64,000 nucleotides of DNA, taken from contig NC_082598.1 in the NCBI RefSeq assembly GCF_030936135.1, positions 29,940,687 to 30,004,686 of the forward strand, in the 5' to 3' direction. Source of the stretch: Gavia stellata. Lineage: Eukaryota > Chordata > Aves > Gaviiformes > Gaviidae. This document shows, piece by piece, positions 12,901 to 27,900 of the stretch. Positions within the stretch are counted from its first letter, which is position 1. The number at the start of each line of letters is the position of its first letter. Made by a program: the position numbers and the translations under genes. A model generated the notes under the pieces. The model had not been told where the DNA came from, made no database searches, and was given only the letters and a program-made list of their open reading frames with translations.

Positions 12901-15900
12901 TGGTGGTTTTTCTTGCATTTTACCAGCATCCAATGCCTGTGGCCATCATAAATAGATTTTATTTTTTTTTAAATAGAAAGGCATTTAAAAACAACCAAAT
13001 TGCTCTCAAAGGAATGAGATAGCTACAGGTTGTACTCAAGTACATACATATTTTCCAAAACAAGGTGTTCATTAGCACATGTTTTCATTTGTTAAGTTTA
13101 GTGAGTGTCTGAGTCTGTTGGCTGTCTCTAGCCATCTGTTAAGTTCTGCTGTCATCTTAAGTGTGTTTAGTTTGTGTAGGTTTTCAAAAAATACTGGCAG
13201 AGTCTTTAGAAACTTGATTTAAAAAGCCGTGAAGCATCCCACTTTCAATAATTTATGGGAATACAATTTGCAGTATTATTAATTTGCAGACATAATCAGA
13301 TGGAACAAATGACATTCAGCAGGTCAGGTTCCTTAGTTTCTTTAATCTGGGTAGTAAAATGCATCAGGCGTACAGTGAGTTTTTGATGGTCTCTGGCTTA
13401 CCTGTTTCAAATATATCTGATATTGGTGAGAAGATAAATATTATTATTGTTAATTTCCTTTTGTAACATATTCTGGACAGCACATCTAGAAGTATATTCT
13501 TCTGACACAGCCATTATGATTTTTTCATGTGATAGTAGTTTATGGAGTGTAATGCTTGGAAGTCTTTTGATAACTAGTTAAATTATAATTTGAATTTACA
13601 AAACTCTTAAAACTTCCTTTCTAAAAGATAGTGTAGGTATGGCCATACTTTCCTGGGAGGATGCTGGGGTGGGGGAGCTTAAAAAAAAAAAAAAAAAAAA
13701 AAAAAGAATATTTAGGAAGAATTTTTGAATTGGAAAGAGTATTTCTTGTACTAGAGAGATAATTTTCTTCTTAATAGAACTGAATATAAAGGTAAGACCA
13801 AAGAAGGCATACTAAGTGCAAAAGCTTTATTAGTTGAAACCAAATTAGTTCATCTTGATGTAAAAACTGGGTTAGTCTTGCCTAATACTGGAAAAATCCA
13901 TGCTTTCATATGCCTAATAGTTTCAGTGCATGTTTAACATAAAGTACATGTAGCAAAGCCTGTGAGGCTGTAAGGTTCCTTACATGTGTTTCTCCTATAA
14001 CAGGAGAGAGACTTTCAAAGATACGAAGAATAGGTAAGCAAAAGATTGCCGTTAGTATTTGTTGGGAACTGGGCCTCTGATTTCAGTCTGCTCCCTTGGT
14101 GTCAAAAAGTAGTCAAAGTTGTATTGCTTGCTTCTGTGCTGTGATTTAAACTAAAAGATTTTGTGGGCGTCTTAATAAAGCATAGCTAAACTTGGATGCT
14201 GTTGAAGCTAAGAGAAGGTAGCTTAGGCATGCTGAAGTTCTTCATGTTTTCTTGCAGGTTTCTTTGGCATCGCTTTGTGTCTGGATTTTTATACCTCACC
14301 TCTCTCTTCCTTTCCTTTTAAAACTCTCTGCATAACACTTAGAGCTTTGATAGCTCTTTTGAGCTGCTTTTACACACACCTTTCTCAGGTGTCCGTCTGA
14401 TCTTCAGTATATGAAAGTAGGACAAAATTTTGCCTGGAGTGTTAGCCTGCTATTTTGCTGTGGTCAAAAGGGCTGGTCCTGTGCACTTTCTTGTGCTAAT
14501 GTACAGAAAGTTGTTACTCATTTTTTGCTTGGGTTAATTGTCTACAGGTTTGGTGAGCTGGACTGGCACACTGAAGAGTGACCAAAGACATAGGAGTATG
14601 TAGCTGAGAGAAGGGGAGGGAAAGACTGCCACTTGATTAGTATCAGTTTCTTGAATTGGCTGTTTCCTTCTTGGGAACCTACATTCTTTGAGAACTATTC
14701 AGTCCAAATGATACAGCCAGCCACTTAATTTTTCCCCTAGTGGTTGCTGAATGTCTCTTCCCCTGCCACCCCCCCCCCCCAAAAAAGGAGGAGAACGAAC
14801 AACAAAACCAAAGAACAGACAAACAAAACATTTCCTACCCCTTGCTCTCTGTATCACAAAAAAACTTGGGGCTTAAAAATAAAAAGGTTCTGTTTTCTAG
14901 AGGTAGGTGCTCTAGTTTTTAAGTCATATCTGTAGTTCAAAAAGTAATGAACAACTTTTAGAAGTTCTGATCTGAATAAATGACTAAAAATAAGGATGCC
15001 TTTTTGAGGACTTAAGTATTTCTTCAGGGTAGTCTCAGTTCTTGCCTTTTGTTAGACTGAAGTAGCACTACTGTATGTTTTGGTATAGTACTTTTGGCCT
15101 TAACTGAAATCTGGTCATATAACACCATGTAAAAGTGAGGTGGATTTTGCTATTGAAAGGAGACCATTTCTTTTGTAATTTTTAAATCCACTAGTTTCCT
15201 CTCTTCCCTTCCCTTTGTAATATGCCTATTAGTGGACACAGTTTAACTGGTCTGCAACAGTTTCATTTCTTGTACTGGTGTTTTTAATTCCCTCTGTAGG
15301 AAGTCTCCGGTCTTGCAGTTCATCAGACTGCTTTAGTAAAGTGATGCCTCCAAGGAAAAAGAGGAGACCTGCAGCAGGAGATGATTTATCTGCTAAGAAA
15401 AGTAGACATGATGGGTATGTCATCTTACCATGAGCTAAGACTGATGGAATATCTAAAGTTGAATAGCTGATATGATCGTGTTTTTAAATACTAATGGTAA
15501 TGGTGCTCAAATTTGCTTGGTTTCTCAATGTGGAACCATAGCCTGTGATTGAACTGTGGGATATTGATAAGCACATCTAGGTTCAGTTTGCATCTCACCT
15601 TTTTCTAGTCATACAAGAAGCCTGTAGGGAACTTCTCCTTGCTCGAGTTTGCCAGCTGTCAAAATAGACATACTTGTTTGTTCAAAAACGACTTCTAAGA
15701 GATACACTAATATCTTCCTGTATACGTGCGTAAGATCTGGATTGGGCATTCTCAATCTACAGCTTGTCGGAAAAGTGAATGTAGTTGTAGCCCACTCAGC
15801 TCTTACTTGAAGTCCTGCTAGCCTCCCTAGCATGTTGTGATTTGATGCTGATCATGTGAGGGAAAGGTGAAGATCACCCAGGCAAAGGTGATAGCCAGCG

Positions 15901-18900
15901 GTGGAGTGGTGATTGAGGCGGTGCTGCTCAGCTTCCCTCTGGGCAACAGAAGCGCAAATGGGTTATAACTGTGTGCATGAGCAATGTATTCTTTTGGCAT
16001 AGGTGTTGCGTAGCTGAGACTTCTACAAGTGTTGGATTTTCAGTATGTGTATGTTCAGTCAGCCTCAGTCATTCCAAAACCATTGAATGTGCTCTTTGTG
16101 TGCAAGATAGTCGCTATTTATGTGCACTAAATTCAGAACTTGTGGGACTGCAGGACTGTACGCTCCTGCATGGTAGGTACAGGACTGTCCTGATGTAGAA
16201 AAGTGACGTATACAGCCAGAAATTTGGTTGCCACTGCGTCAGTAGAATTTGAGATCTATTACATTCGTGTATTACCGGTGACTCAGAAAACACATGCTTC
16301 CATAACAAGTAGCTTCAGGAAGGTAAAAAGATGCATTTCTCTCCTAACTGTCAGCCTGGAATCAGGCTGTGTGCTTTCCTTTTTATTCTCTAGCATGAGT
16401 AAGAAAAATGCTGGTAGCCAAATTAAGCCTCTGGTTATGCCTCTGTAACTCCATTGTGTTTAATAGGGTTGCACAACTGTAGCTGCACTGGAATTTATTA
16501 AATGATCTGTTGATGCAGAAGAAAGAGATTTCAACTCTCCCTTTCATTGCTTTGCATACGTAACACTAGCAAGAACAAAAAAGCAGTACATGTTCTTAAT
16601 ATTTTTTGATGCTTTTCAGAAATAAAATATAAAAGCTAAGTAGTTGATAGAGGACATTATGCATATCTTTGAATAAGCTGTACAATATGGAAGCAAAATG
16701 AGGAAAGAATGTTTCTTAGAATCTAAATAGAGGTTCACCAAGTTTAACTCTACCTCCCTTTGCCAAGACACTGATGGTAAAACCAAACAACCCAAAATGC
16801 CTAGAAAGTAAGGTTTTCTGTAAGAGATACTGATTCGTGCGATTCAAATAAGAAAATTATGAGAAACTGATTTCTTACTCCATCAGCAGTGTATATATAT
16901 AATAATTTTTAAGAGCTTTTTGAAGGCATAATTTGAAGGATTCTTTTTTATATCTGCCTTTCAGTTTATAATTAATGGATCTAGTTTTCATTCCACTGCT
17001 CTGTAGGCTTTATTAAAAGGAAGACCTCAGCCTGCTTTTAGAAGTGGAGGCGAAACCAGATCTGCCAGTCATGGGCCACAGGGGAATATTCTTCTCTGGT
17101 GTGGTTCCAATTTTTATCTGTGTTCCTTCTTAACTTCTAAAGGTTTTTGGGCTTTCTCTGCTTCCCAGTGTGTAAGTTTCTTTTGTTTTGGTCTTCAAGA
17201 AAACAGTTTCTATTTCAGCATGACTGGCAATATGAAATCATTTGCTGAACATTCAGCTCAGTCTTGGAGCTCTATTTTCTTTCAAGGAAGGATTTTTTTC
17301 AAATTTGGCTTATGCCCCTGTAACCTTCTGTGAACAAGTTAGACAAAGAGCAAGCTGTCTCCTACTTCCATGCTTCTTTGTCAGGTGGAGCTCATGCCTG
17401 TCATGTTTGGTCTTTGGAGGTCAGATATCTGAGCTGGTCAAGCAGAAATCAATCTGAAATCAGGAACCTCTACAGCAATGTGCTGTAGCAGACCTTGTCA
17501 TTTACAAAGCCCTTCCCTCTTACGTTGTATGCAGAGAATGTTGTATACAATAAAAATAGTATGGATAGTGCAATGCCAGTTTATGGAATAAGGGGCTTCT
17601 AGGCCCAGTTCTGTACCATTGCTTTTGTTTTAGAGGCAAACTTCCTAGAAGCTGCTTACTAGTAACTCAGGGTAAGCCTTCAAGGGACGTTGGCCTGTGT
17701 GGATTCTGTATTAAGCAAAAAAAGGTAGTCAGTGTCTGGTCTTGAATGTCTACTTTCAATGAAAAAATACAATGTGTGCTTTCCAGAAGAGACTGTATTT
17801 CCTAACAGAGATGATTCGTCATTTCAAATGCTTATGGAATGATGTAAGTTTTGTATGTTTCTCAGTTACAGTGGCAAACTTACAGGGGCAACATTAACAA
17901 ATAAATTCAGTAATTGCGAGTCTCCTGTTTGCTTTCAGTGTGAAAATGTTAGGTAGTAGTCTGAAGATTACCAAAGGAGTGTCATCATTAATGGTGTTAT
18001 CACAGCTGAGACCAAATGTTGATGATTCCTCCTGGTTTGTCCATACAAAGGAAATTTGTTTTTTTAGTCTTTACGTGGATAGTTTTGTTGGGTGATATTT
18101 TCAGTCTTCACTATTTGTGGTATGTTCCTATAATCTCCTCAACTGTGATAGTAATATTTTTGAGATACGTATTCTTTCCAGAAAGCTTATTTCAGCAGGG
18201 CTCTGTGTTGAAAGAGAAGATGATTTCTAAAGGCTCTTAAACTCATAAACAGATCTGATAGCAGGGAGCTTGTAATAGCCTTCACTCCCAGTTCCAGGCT
18301 GTTAGGGATACAGCTTCATCTTGGAAGGATTAGTGGAATAATGACACTGGCTATTGAAGAAAAACATTTATAGTAACAAATCTAATTGTTAGTGAAGTTA
18401 TTTGGAAATGCTGATCTCATGCGTAGACTGATTATGGAAAACAAAGATTCCAAACATGTTCTTTAGCATTCCACCCTTATTATATAAGAGCTTGAATTCT
18501 GTTAATTAATGTTCATAATGTCACCTTGAACCATGAATACAGTGTTTCAGCAGAAGGGAGTTTTTATACCAGATGATGCATAATGAAAAAAACTCAATGT
18601 ATTCATTTCTGGATAACAGTAAGATTTATCCTGTCTTAAAGAATAGCTATTGGAAGTAAACAGTTTAGCACACACTCAACAGAACATAATGACCTGAAGA
18701 CTTAGTTTGTATTTTCCTCTCAGTGTCACAGTCTTGACTTTATTGTACTTACAACTCTCACAGTATAGGGTATTCTCAAATTGGAGTTAAAAATACACTT
18801 TCTGTACATTGCTCTTCCATCGCTGTATGAAGGGTCTTGGGAAAGGTGAAGTCAGTTTCATGTAAAGGTACTTGCTAGGTAATTATCTAATGCTGTGTGT

Positions 18901-21900
18901 CTGTTACACAATCTCTAACCAAGTATTGGCTTTTTCCTTAGGGAAAAATGAGCTGTATAACGTAATGTCTTCTCTTTCTGATAGTCTCATTTCAAAAATA
19001 ATTCTACTCCTTATTCCAGAATCATGCTGAGGGCAAAAACATAGAGGAAAAACACAAGTTTTGAAAACACGTTCAACACACTATTTTTAACATGGGAAAG
19101 TAAATGGGAGTGTACTAACCTTGGAAGTTTTCAAAACCTTTTAATATTGAGAATCTTTTTGTTCTGTTGTTCTTTACTAAGTGGTTTGGTCCTGCCCCAT
19201 GCAGACAGCCTGTGTTAACCAACTGTCATAGATGTCTAGACCTTATTCCTTGAAGTAGAGATTTTCAAGTATCAACAGGTATAATTTTCCCTGTTTCTAC
19301 ACCTTTTCAGTGAAATTCACTTAATAGTTCTGAAGAAACTTAAACTGGGCACGTGACTGTGAGCATGTATGCTGTTATATATACTACTCCTTAAGTAAGC
19401 CTGAAGTTCAAAACATTAATTTAGAAGTTGAGAGGTGATTCTAAATCTTTAAACAGGGAGAGATAAGACATACTCATTGATAACACTTACCAGTCAAGTA
19501 AATTTGTCCTCAGGGTTGCTTTAGACAGTCTTTGTTATGCCTTGCAAATTGTAAAACATCTCTCTTACCCCCCTGCCACTTGTTTCTACTACAGTATTTC
19601 TGAAGCTATTGCTAAAATCATTAATTGTGAATAAATAGGTAAGGTTTTATAAAAATATGTTCATTGTGGTGCACTGATTAAAATTCCTAGCCAAAATTTT
19701 AAATTAATTAATTTAAATTCAATCAAAAGTTTGCATCTTTCAAAATATAAATAATCTGAAAGCAATTAGTTACTCAGTTTGAAGCTCAAACAAAACCAGG
19801 TAAAGGTTTTGAATGAGTTCTGGCTGCATAGAAACAAATCTACTGTTGGTAAATTTCTTAATGTTTTCATTCAGTAAACACTGACCATCTGAAATGAAAT
19901 GAGCAGGCTGTAAATCTTTGAGGTGTTAATTTTTGACTTACCTTAATAAACTGTACTTTTTTTTCTTCTTTTTTGTTCCCTTAAATGAGCTATTACCAGC
20001 TTCCACAATCAAGAGAATGTTTTGTGTGACCTAAACTTCATGCTTTCACTGATCTCAGTTTGAATATTCTGGAGCATGCAGCAGAGTTGCTGTTGTGGTA
20101 GGTGGAGCTCTTAACAAATTCCAGTACAGTTGAAGCATTCTCAGAGCAGGAGTAGATACCCAACTTTGAAGACTGCAGTAGGTTGAAGAGAATTACCGTG
20201 ACCTTGTTCTTTTTGCTGGCAGTGATCATGTACTCTTACGATGACTAGCCTAGTCACCCCATAATAGCTGGATGGAATTTTCATGCTTTTGTTTTCCCAC
20301 CAAATCAATTATGAATGGAGGAAAATAATCTGGAAAAGATATGGATGATGATGTACTTAAAGAAACATGAAAGGCCTAGACACTGAGGTTTTTTAATTTG
20401 TTTACATCTACTTATAGCACTTCCAATTATAAACTACATTGTCTCATCTTTATTGCAGGGATATTACAGTTCCCTAGCTCATAAGAATATTTCAAGGATA
20501 AGTTTAAAAATGTATGTTATGAGTCAGCTATTAGGTCATGATGGAATGCAAACATTCCTGTTAACTTCATTTAAATGTGGTTAAGCAGTTGATAGCACTT
20601 TTACAAAATTTAGGCAGGTTAATCTCATGTTGCTTTTTCCCTGCCCTGTCCCACATTCTTTCCTCTTTCTAGTTGGTAAAATGGCTGTTAGGAAGAGATA
20701 ATAAAAAAGAAAAAGCTAAATTCTTTTTAAGGGGATATTGGTTATAATATAAAGAAACACTTCTTGAAGTCTGCTGTCGCTGTCCTGACACTGAGAGTGT
20801 CATGCTAAACTAATAAAAACTATTATTTTTCAAGTGAAGATTTTTGAGTCATTGTACCTGCATGTGTGTCTCATCTGAGAGACAAATACATACTCTTTGC
20901 CCATAGGTAATATTTTTTTTCCTTGCTGTTCCTCATGGGCAGCATGTCAGGGTTCAGAAATGGAAGGGTAATTCTAAATGCAAAGGGCTCAGAGTTTGCT
21001 GTTGTCCAGTAGTGATAGGTAATAGGTATAGCAGACACTCTGGGAGGAAGTTCTGCATGCACCTTTCTAGCTCTGATGATGTAGAAAACACCCTTTAGCA
21101 ATCCTGTTCCAGGAGTTTTTTTCTCCTCCAGACTCTGAGCAGTATGTTCTTTCACTTCTGGTATGTGACTGAAACTCTGCAGGTTCCTCTTAGGGATCAT
21201 CAATGCATAAGCAAATTACCAAACTGTAACGTGTTAAGCATAATGGTTGTGCATGTGTTTGAAGGTACTGTTGCTGGTCATCTTGAGGAAGCTGTGAGCC
21301 ATTGAGGACTTGCTGTTTGAAACTTGGATATATTCAGTAGATATTTCGTGCTCCCAAAGTATTCAGATATCTACCCTGTGCACTCTGGCAGTTTGTATTT
21401 GTCTGTGTAGCAAGAGACACTGTCCTTAGCACAAAGACAAGGCACATCATCTTGCAGTATGTACAGAGAAATTCCAAAGATATGAGAAATACTCTAAGAT
21501 ACAAAATGGGTGCCAGATGTCTCTGGCAGTTTATGCTTTTCTCCTCTGCACATATGGCTCTTGAGGCAATCAAATCTGTATTAATGATAGTTCAGAGGAC
21601 ACAGTCTTTGGAATCACCTTTATCCTGTGCTGCCAGGTTGGACTTCCTGTGATAATTGAACCGAGTTGTCTTAGGCTGTAATCTCAGATACTTGTCTGCT
21701 TACTTGCTTGTATCTCCTTGCTCATCTCACTTCACCAAGCACTTCAGGGATTAGGAGTCTCTTGCTAATAGAACTAGCTGGCTTGGCTAGACTGGGGAGA
21801 GAAACTCATTTGGTGTTTGGAGTAAGCAGGGAGAGAACAGGCTTCATCTTGATACATGAGAGATCACTAATACTGGGTCTGCATTGGCTTTACTTGTTTC

Positions 21901-24900
21901 TGTCATATTCCTTTTCAAGTCACCCTTGTCTTGCAGAGTATGTCATCTGCTGTTAGTTCCTTTGGGTTGAGAGAAAGGCATCTGAGATGCATCCAGCCAT
22001 TTTTGTTGCATGGTTTTATACTTCTGGCTGTGCATAGTCTGTTTCATTACAAATGTGATATGGTGTCACCTGCACTTTTAATGAATGTCTGGCTAATTAG
22101 CTTGTAGCAGAGACTGGGATAGCTCAAGATAATATCCTTTGTGATTTTGTCTTCTGAATTTGTGAAGTAATTTCTCTTACTGGCACAGGTTGGAAGATCT
22201 GTAATCAGTTCTGGTTTCTCAAAAATCAAACTCCAGTGGTCAGATATTGAGCTTTTTGAACAATGATAAGTTTGAGGCCAGAGCATTTTGCTTGGAGTTA
22301 CTTGGCCGTATGTTGGGCACATGGACTTACTAATGAATATTGTTCTTCCCTGCAGTTCTAAACAATAACCTTAGCCTTAAGCACAACAGATGAATTTCAG
22401 TCCCATATCAGTCTTACGAAAACTTGCTATGCGTAGATGCAGTGAATGTATAAAAAGGGCTGGGTTTTTTGTTCTTGTTCACCATTCCTCTTACACATAC
22501 TGCTGTCATTGGTGTCTTGTTTCAGGCTACAGTGTTTAGCTCTGCCACTTGTAGATGCAGGAATCCTTTTTCAGAAATACATGGATGATCCAAAGCTCTG
22601 ACAATAAATTTGTTTCTTAAGGGTTCCTTCCCCAATCCACTGTTCACATACTGACAGCTAGTGTGTTGATGAGTTACATGAACAAGCAGGGTGAGGCACT
22701 TGGTTATCATTCCTTTGTAAGAAAAGACATGGAGTCTTGTGATGAATGTCTGTCTTTGGGAACTGCATTAGCTTTGCATGTCCTAGGTCCCAGCAGTGCT
22801 CTTACAGACTTCTTGAATGAATAGAATAGAATAGAACAGAATAAAGATGTTGACTAGCTCCTGCTACAATCAATTTTCAACTTGGTGTTCCAGCTGGTGT
22901 TTGTCACGTTTGTTTGCTACAAAAAAGGGGATACTGAGTAATTAGACTTCTGCCAAAGTGGCAGAATGCCTCCTTCCTTTGTCTCAAGACATTTTTTTGA
23001 TTCCTCTGAATTCAGAATAGCCTAAAAGATACTGGGTAGGTCTTTCATAATCACAGTTCATTCTGCAAGTATGAGAATGACTTACACCTTCTGGCTTAGT
23101 TGTTTACTTACTGGGCAGTGCTGTCTGCCTGTTCCTTTGCAACTGCAGTAAAGCTTATACAAAGTAGGTAATTCAAACAGAAGAAAGTGTTTACAAAATG
23201 AAAATGAAAAAAAAATCCTACAAATTGTGGGTATATGAATATATGTGTTTCTGAGACATGTATGGCTGGCATTTTTCTGCAGTATTTCCGTTTGTTGCAG
23301 ATCAGTGTGCTTCAGTACAGTGTTAATTCTTCTTTCCATCTTGAAATTTCTTAAGAGCCTCATTTGTATTTGTCTTCCAATTAGCAATTTATCATTTTCC
23401 TCTGACTAGTATTACTTTTCTAATGGTTAGTTGCTTTAAAGGAACTATGACAATAAACATGAAGTAGTTCTTTGAATTACTGTCAGAATGATCTGTGTGC
23501 CATTAACTTCTGCCTACAGTTTCTCATAGCTGATAGCTGAGCTATGTGGAGGATAGTGGGATCAGTGTACTCTACACTCATAAGTATAGACACCTTTTAC
23601 ATATCTTTCTAGAAGGACAAAACGGTGATGAAATCAACTCCAAATTAATTTCATCAAGTTGTTTCAGAATTCTCCTTGAACCAATTAGCCACTTTGTTGT
23701 CCTCCCCCAGCAGGGTTTGACACTGTAAGAGGAAGGGCTGCATGCTTGGAACACTTACAGAGCCATTCTTGGCTACCTCCTCTAGTCTGAGCCATTTGTT
23801 ACTTGGCTCTTTTCAGCCTTTATGAGCCCAAGCTACTGCAGAGTGGTGGAAATGGATCAGAGAACACATATGCAGCAGTGAACAACTACTTGGATTGCTG
23901 AGTCTCTTTCCTCTAACAGGCACGAATAATATTGTCTCTGTTTCAGAGAAGTCTAAATGGGGTAGAGTAACTCATCAACTTCTGCTATGCCTTCCGTGCT
24001 TTAGGTGTTTCAGATACTAAATTCAGGAGACTGGTACTTCAGTGTTGTTTCCTGAATGTAGTTAAAATTTTTTATGCTTCTTGTCGAAGGAGAGCATTAC
24101 CTTGCCGGTCATCTCTGGGGGGAAGGGGTGCTATGGATCTAGCTTTTCAGAGAACTGTTTACCCCATGATGAATGAGGTTCCTTGAGTTACTGTCAGCGA
24201 GGACCTGTAACCTGTTCTCTGTGGTTCCTTTGTGTTACCAACTTACTGGCTTTAGGATAATGTCAGTGTGGGTCACGTCTATTTTGGCCTTTATGCCTTC
24301 TATAGGATTTTTTGAGGAGGCAAAAAGAGTGTGTGCAGTTCTCCGTAGTTAATAATTCAAAGTGCACAAAGTATGTGTGCACCTAGAGGTTGGACCTGTG
24401 TTGACTGTGACATGGCTGTGGGTCTAAACCCGGAGTTAATTCCAAGTTGCAGCCCATGAGTTGACTGTGGTAACTAATGGTGTGCACAAGTCTTACTTGA
24501 ACTCACACAAAGCAGTTTGCAGTTGAATTTGAACTAGTCTGTATTTGTTGTAAGGAAAGTTCATGTACATGAATAATGATTATGAATCAGCTGAACTGTG
24601 ACAGACTGAGCAAACACAGTATTTCGGTTCAGTGATTCTTATTCTGTTAAACAGTGTCCCAAATGACTGGATATGAGACAGAATGTTGGGTAAACTGGTT
24701 CATGAAAGGAAAAACATTGCTGCTTACAGTGGCTGTTGGCTAAAAGATTGCTTCTAAAAAATTGATTAATTAATTACTTGTTTCTCTTTCTTTTTTTAAG
24801 TATGTATAGAAAATATGATTCGACTAGAATAAAAGCAGAGGAAGAAGTCTTTTCAAGTAAGAGATGCTTAGAATGGTTCTATGAATACGCAGGTAAGGGT

Positions 24901-27900
24901 AAAATGCAAATTTCCTTCTAACAACAATTTAATCTACATTGGAATATAAAAATTGCATTAACTGAGCTTTTCCAAGACTGACTATAGAGGCTGTTTTGTA
25001 AAAGTCTTAAAGAAGCTTTTCTTATGTTCTGTGTAGCGTGAAGTTGAAGAGTTCAAGGGGCAATTTTGTCTTTGTCTCTATTCTATAAAAAGAATACAGA
25101 AGGTGTGTAACTTAAAATATTTTGGAACTTCACTATGCAAATCTACAGTTAAAGCTGTGCTTCTGTCCAAAATGTTGTTACCTCTCTGGCTTTAGAAGTT
25201 CTGTCATCTACCATGTTAGTGCTGAATAGTACAGAATTATGCTTCAGGATAAGCATGTCTTTTAATTAAAAAAAAAAAAAGGTGGGGGAGGTAGTAACAT
25301 TTTGTTTTACTTCTGCTGAATCTGGTGTTTATGGTTTCAAACAAAGAAGTGAATAAATTCAAGTATCGCTTACTAGTCTTGTCTTTATATAGTTTTCCAT
25401 TGCAAGGTATAGGGAAGGTAGACTGAATTATTTATTCTTGCTGTTGTGTATGAAAACTCTTCAGGCATTACTTCGAGGATTGTTGATTATGATCTGTGGT
25501 CACAAAAGATGAGTCTTTAATAGTGAAGTTGGTCGTTGCATTAATTTTTTTACATGTGGTTGTCTGAAGGGGAGAACTTGAAGTATGGGGAAAAATTATC
25601 TCATGACTGTAAAGACCAAAAGGAAATGAAATAGGTGATAGACAAACAAAATAAGATCATCTTGCAGTTTTCTGACGCTGTCTTGGATAACGTTGCTCGC
25701 AGTTTGTTCTGTTTTGTCTACTTCTTCCATGTAATGAAAAGTGACTTAGTTGGATGTAATAAGTTTTTATTTTTTCCTTCTAATAAAATTACATAAACGA
25801 AATAAAATACTTTGAGATCCCACTTGTCTGTGGCAGTCTGTGAGAGGAGATTCAGACAAATTCAAGCCAAATCTAACCTGTTAGATTCTTTGCCTTTCTG
25901 ACCAGCTTGATTTATTTTTTTACTCTAGCAACAGGGATAACTCATTTTTGTCAAGACTTTCATGGAAAGAAGGGATGAAAGGAAGGCTGTACATGAAAGA
26001 ACTTTTGGGTTTCCATTGGATGCATGCACCAAGATAAAACAGAGAAAAGCGGAGAGTATGATTCTGTTTACAGTATTGAGTAACATTCTAAAAAATGAAT
26101 TTTCAAAGAATAATCTCTTTTGTGTTCTTGCTTCATAAGTTTTCTCCTTTATATATGCAGACAGTTGACACTGCATTTGTTTTTTTCCCCTAGTGTGTCT
26201 TTACATTACAGAATGAGTCTCTTTAAAGACTGTTGTGTACACTCAGAGAACTGTGAGAGGATGTCATGAGAAGATGGGAAAAGATATAATTAAACCTTGT
26301 TATTTCTAGAATAGTAGGTCACCTAATAATAAAACATAGATTGATCTTCCCTTTATAAAACATCTTTTTCTTGTACATGTGATCTTTATAATGGATGAAA
26401 GTAGGCATTTCAGCCTTTAACGTTTTTTTCCCAAATGAGCCCTTTTAAACATGAGTAAAATAATTCTAGCAAAAAATAGAATTGCATAGTATGATTCTTA
26501 ATGCCTATATAATTTTTCTAATACAGTATTGTGGAAGTTACAAATATCTTGATTTAACAGCATGTTTTAGTAGTAGTGCATTTTAATAGCATCTATATTT
26601 TGAATCTTTTTTTTTTCCTTTTAAGTTGGCAAAGCAATAGCTGTAATTCATGTCTTCCTTCCCCCCGCAGTTGCTAAAATTCACATGATGTGTGACCATG
26701 GTATAGCAATATGAATAAACAGGAGCACGAGATTTTTATTTTAGGCTTTTTTTTGTAGATAACATTATGTAAAGATAATATATGAGACAATAAGGAATGA
26801 GATTCTGGGAATGATAATGTCTTGTATCCTGTATAGCTATACATCACATTTTTATGTGATATGATCTCATTATAATAGTAGAGATTCAAGCCAAAAAATT
26901 AGTTTCACTAACCATTGTCCACTCATTTAACCGTGGTAATATTACGTGGATGTTCTGCTAGTTTTAAGTGCATTCTTAAAGATCTTATTAATTTACTCGT
27001 CCAAGATTATCTCAGTAAATGGGTAGAATAAATGATACTGTCAGGAATGAAAGGTTGTTCTACAGTTTTTCTGTTTCCAAAGGTAAAATAAAGATTTAAG
27101 TGTATCCAAGTCTGATAGTAAGTGTGGAAATATTTATTGCATGTCAAAACAAAACGAAAAAATCGTGTATGGAAATTCAGGTTGTACTGTGTGATTGCAT
27201 TTCTCTTGTGCTGTGAAGGTCAGTTTTAATTTTCAGAGTTAAGTAAAATGCATTTTGTTTGCAGGCACTGATGACATTGTAGGGCCAGAAGGTATGGAGA
27301 AATTTTGTGAAGACATTGGAGTTGAACCAGAAAATGTAAGTTCAAAGTTCATTCAAAAGATGCCTAATCTGTTATGATGTACATGAGCCAGTCTTATATC
27401 TCTTATTTTTCCAGCAAGAATTTAAAAATTCTTGGGAGTTTTAAAAAAAAATAATTGAAGAAATATAAACCAGGGAGGTTTATATACACATTTGGAAACA
27501 ACTTGCCTTTATTTTAAACCCCAAACTGTCAACCTGTAAAAACTCAAATTCTTTGCTGCCACGCCTTCTCTTTCACTCCCCCCCCCCCCCCCCCCCAAGA
27601 AAAAAAAAAGCAGCTAGTGGTTGTCTTTTCTGAAACAATGAGACAACGCTGGAGATTTAATGTAGAAACTACAAACTACAAAGTAATGTTTTCTTTGGGT
27701 TTTCTAGGAGAGAAAGGGATTTAAAATTGTGTGAGCAATATTAGCACTTCCATTATGCCATTTCAAAACACAAATAAGGAATATATATAATAACGTATTT
27801 TTTATATGTATGTCTATACAGAAGTAAATAAAATTTTAAAAGGAGTAATTGTGCCTTTTACAGGCTTTTTCCTAGTGCCTAATTTTTTCTTTTTAAATAT

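Noticed and set aside
20871-21203. 110-codon - strand ORF in DCUN1D4 intron 4
   Set aside because: No recognised domain, no splice or promoter context, and the length is within chance for 64 kb.
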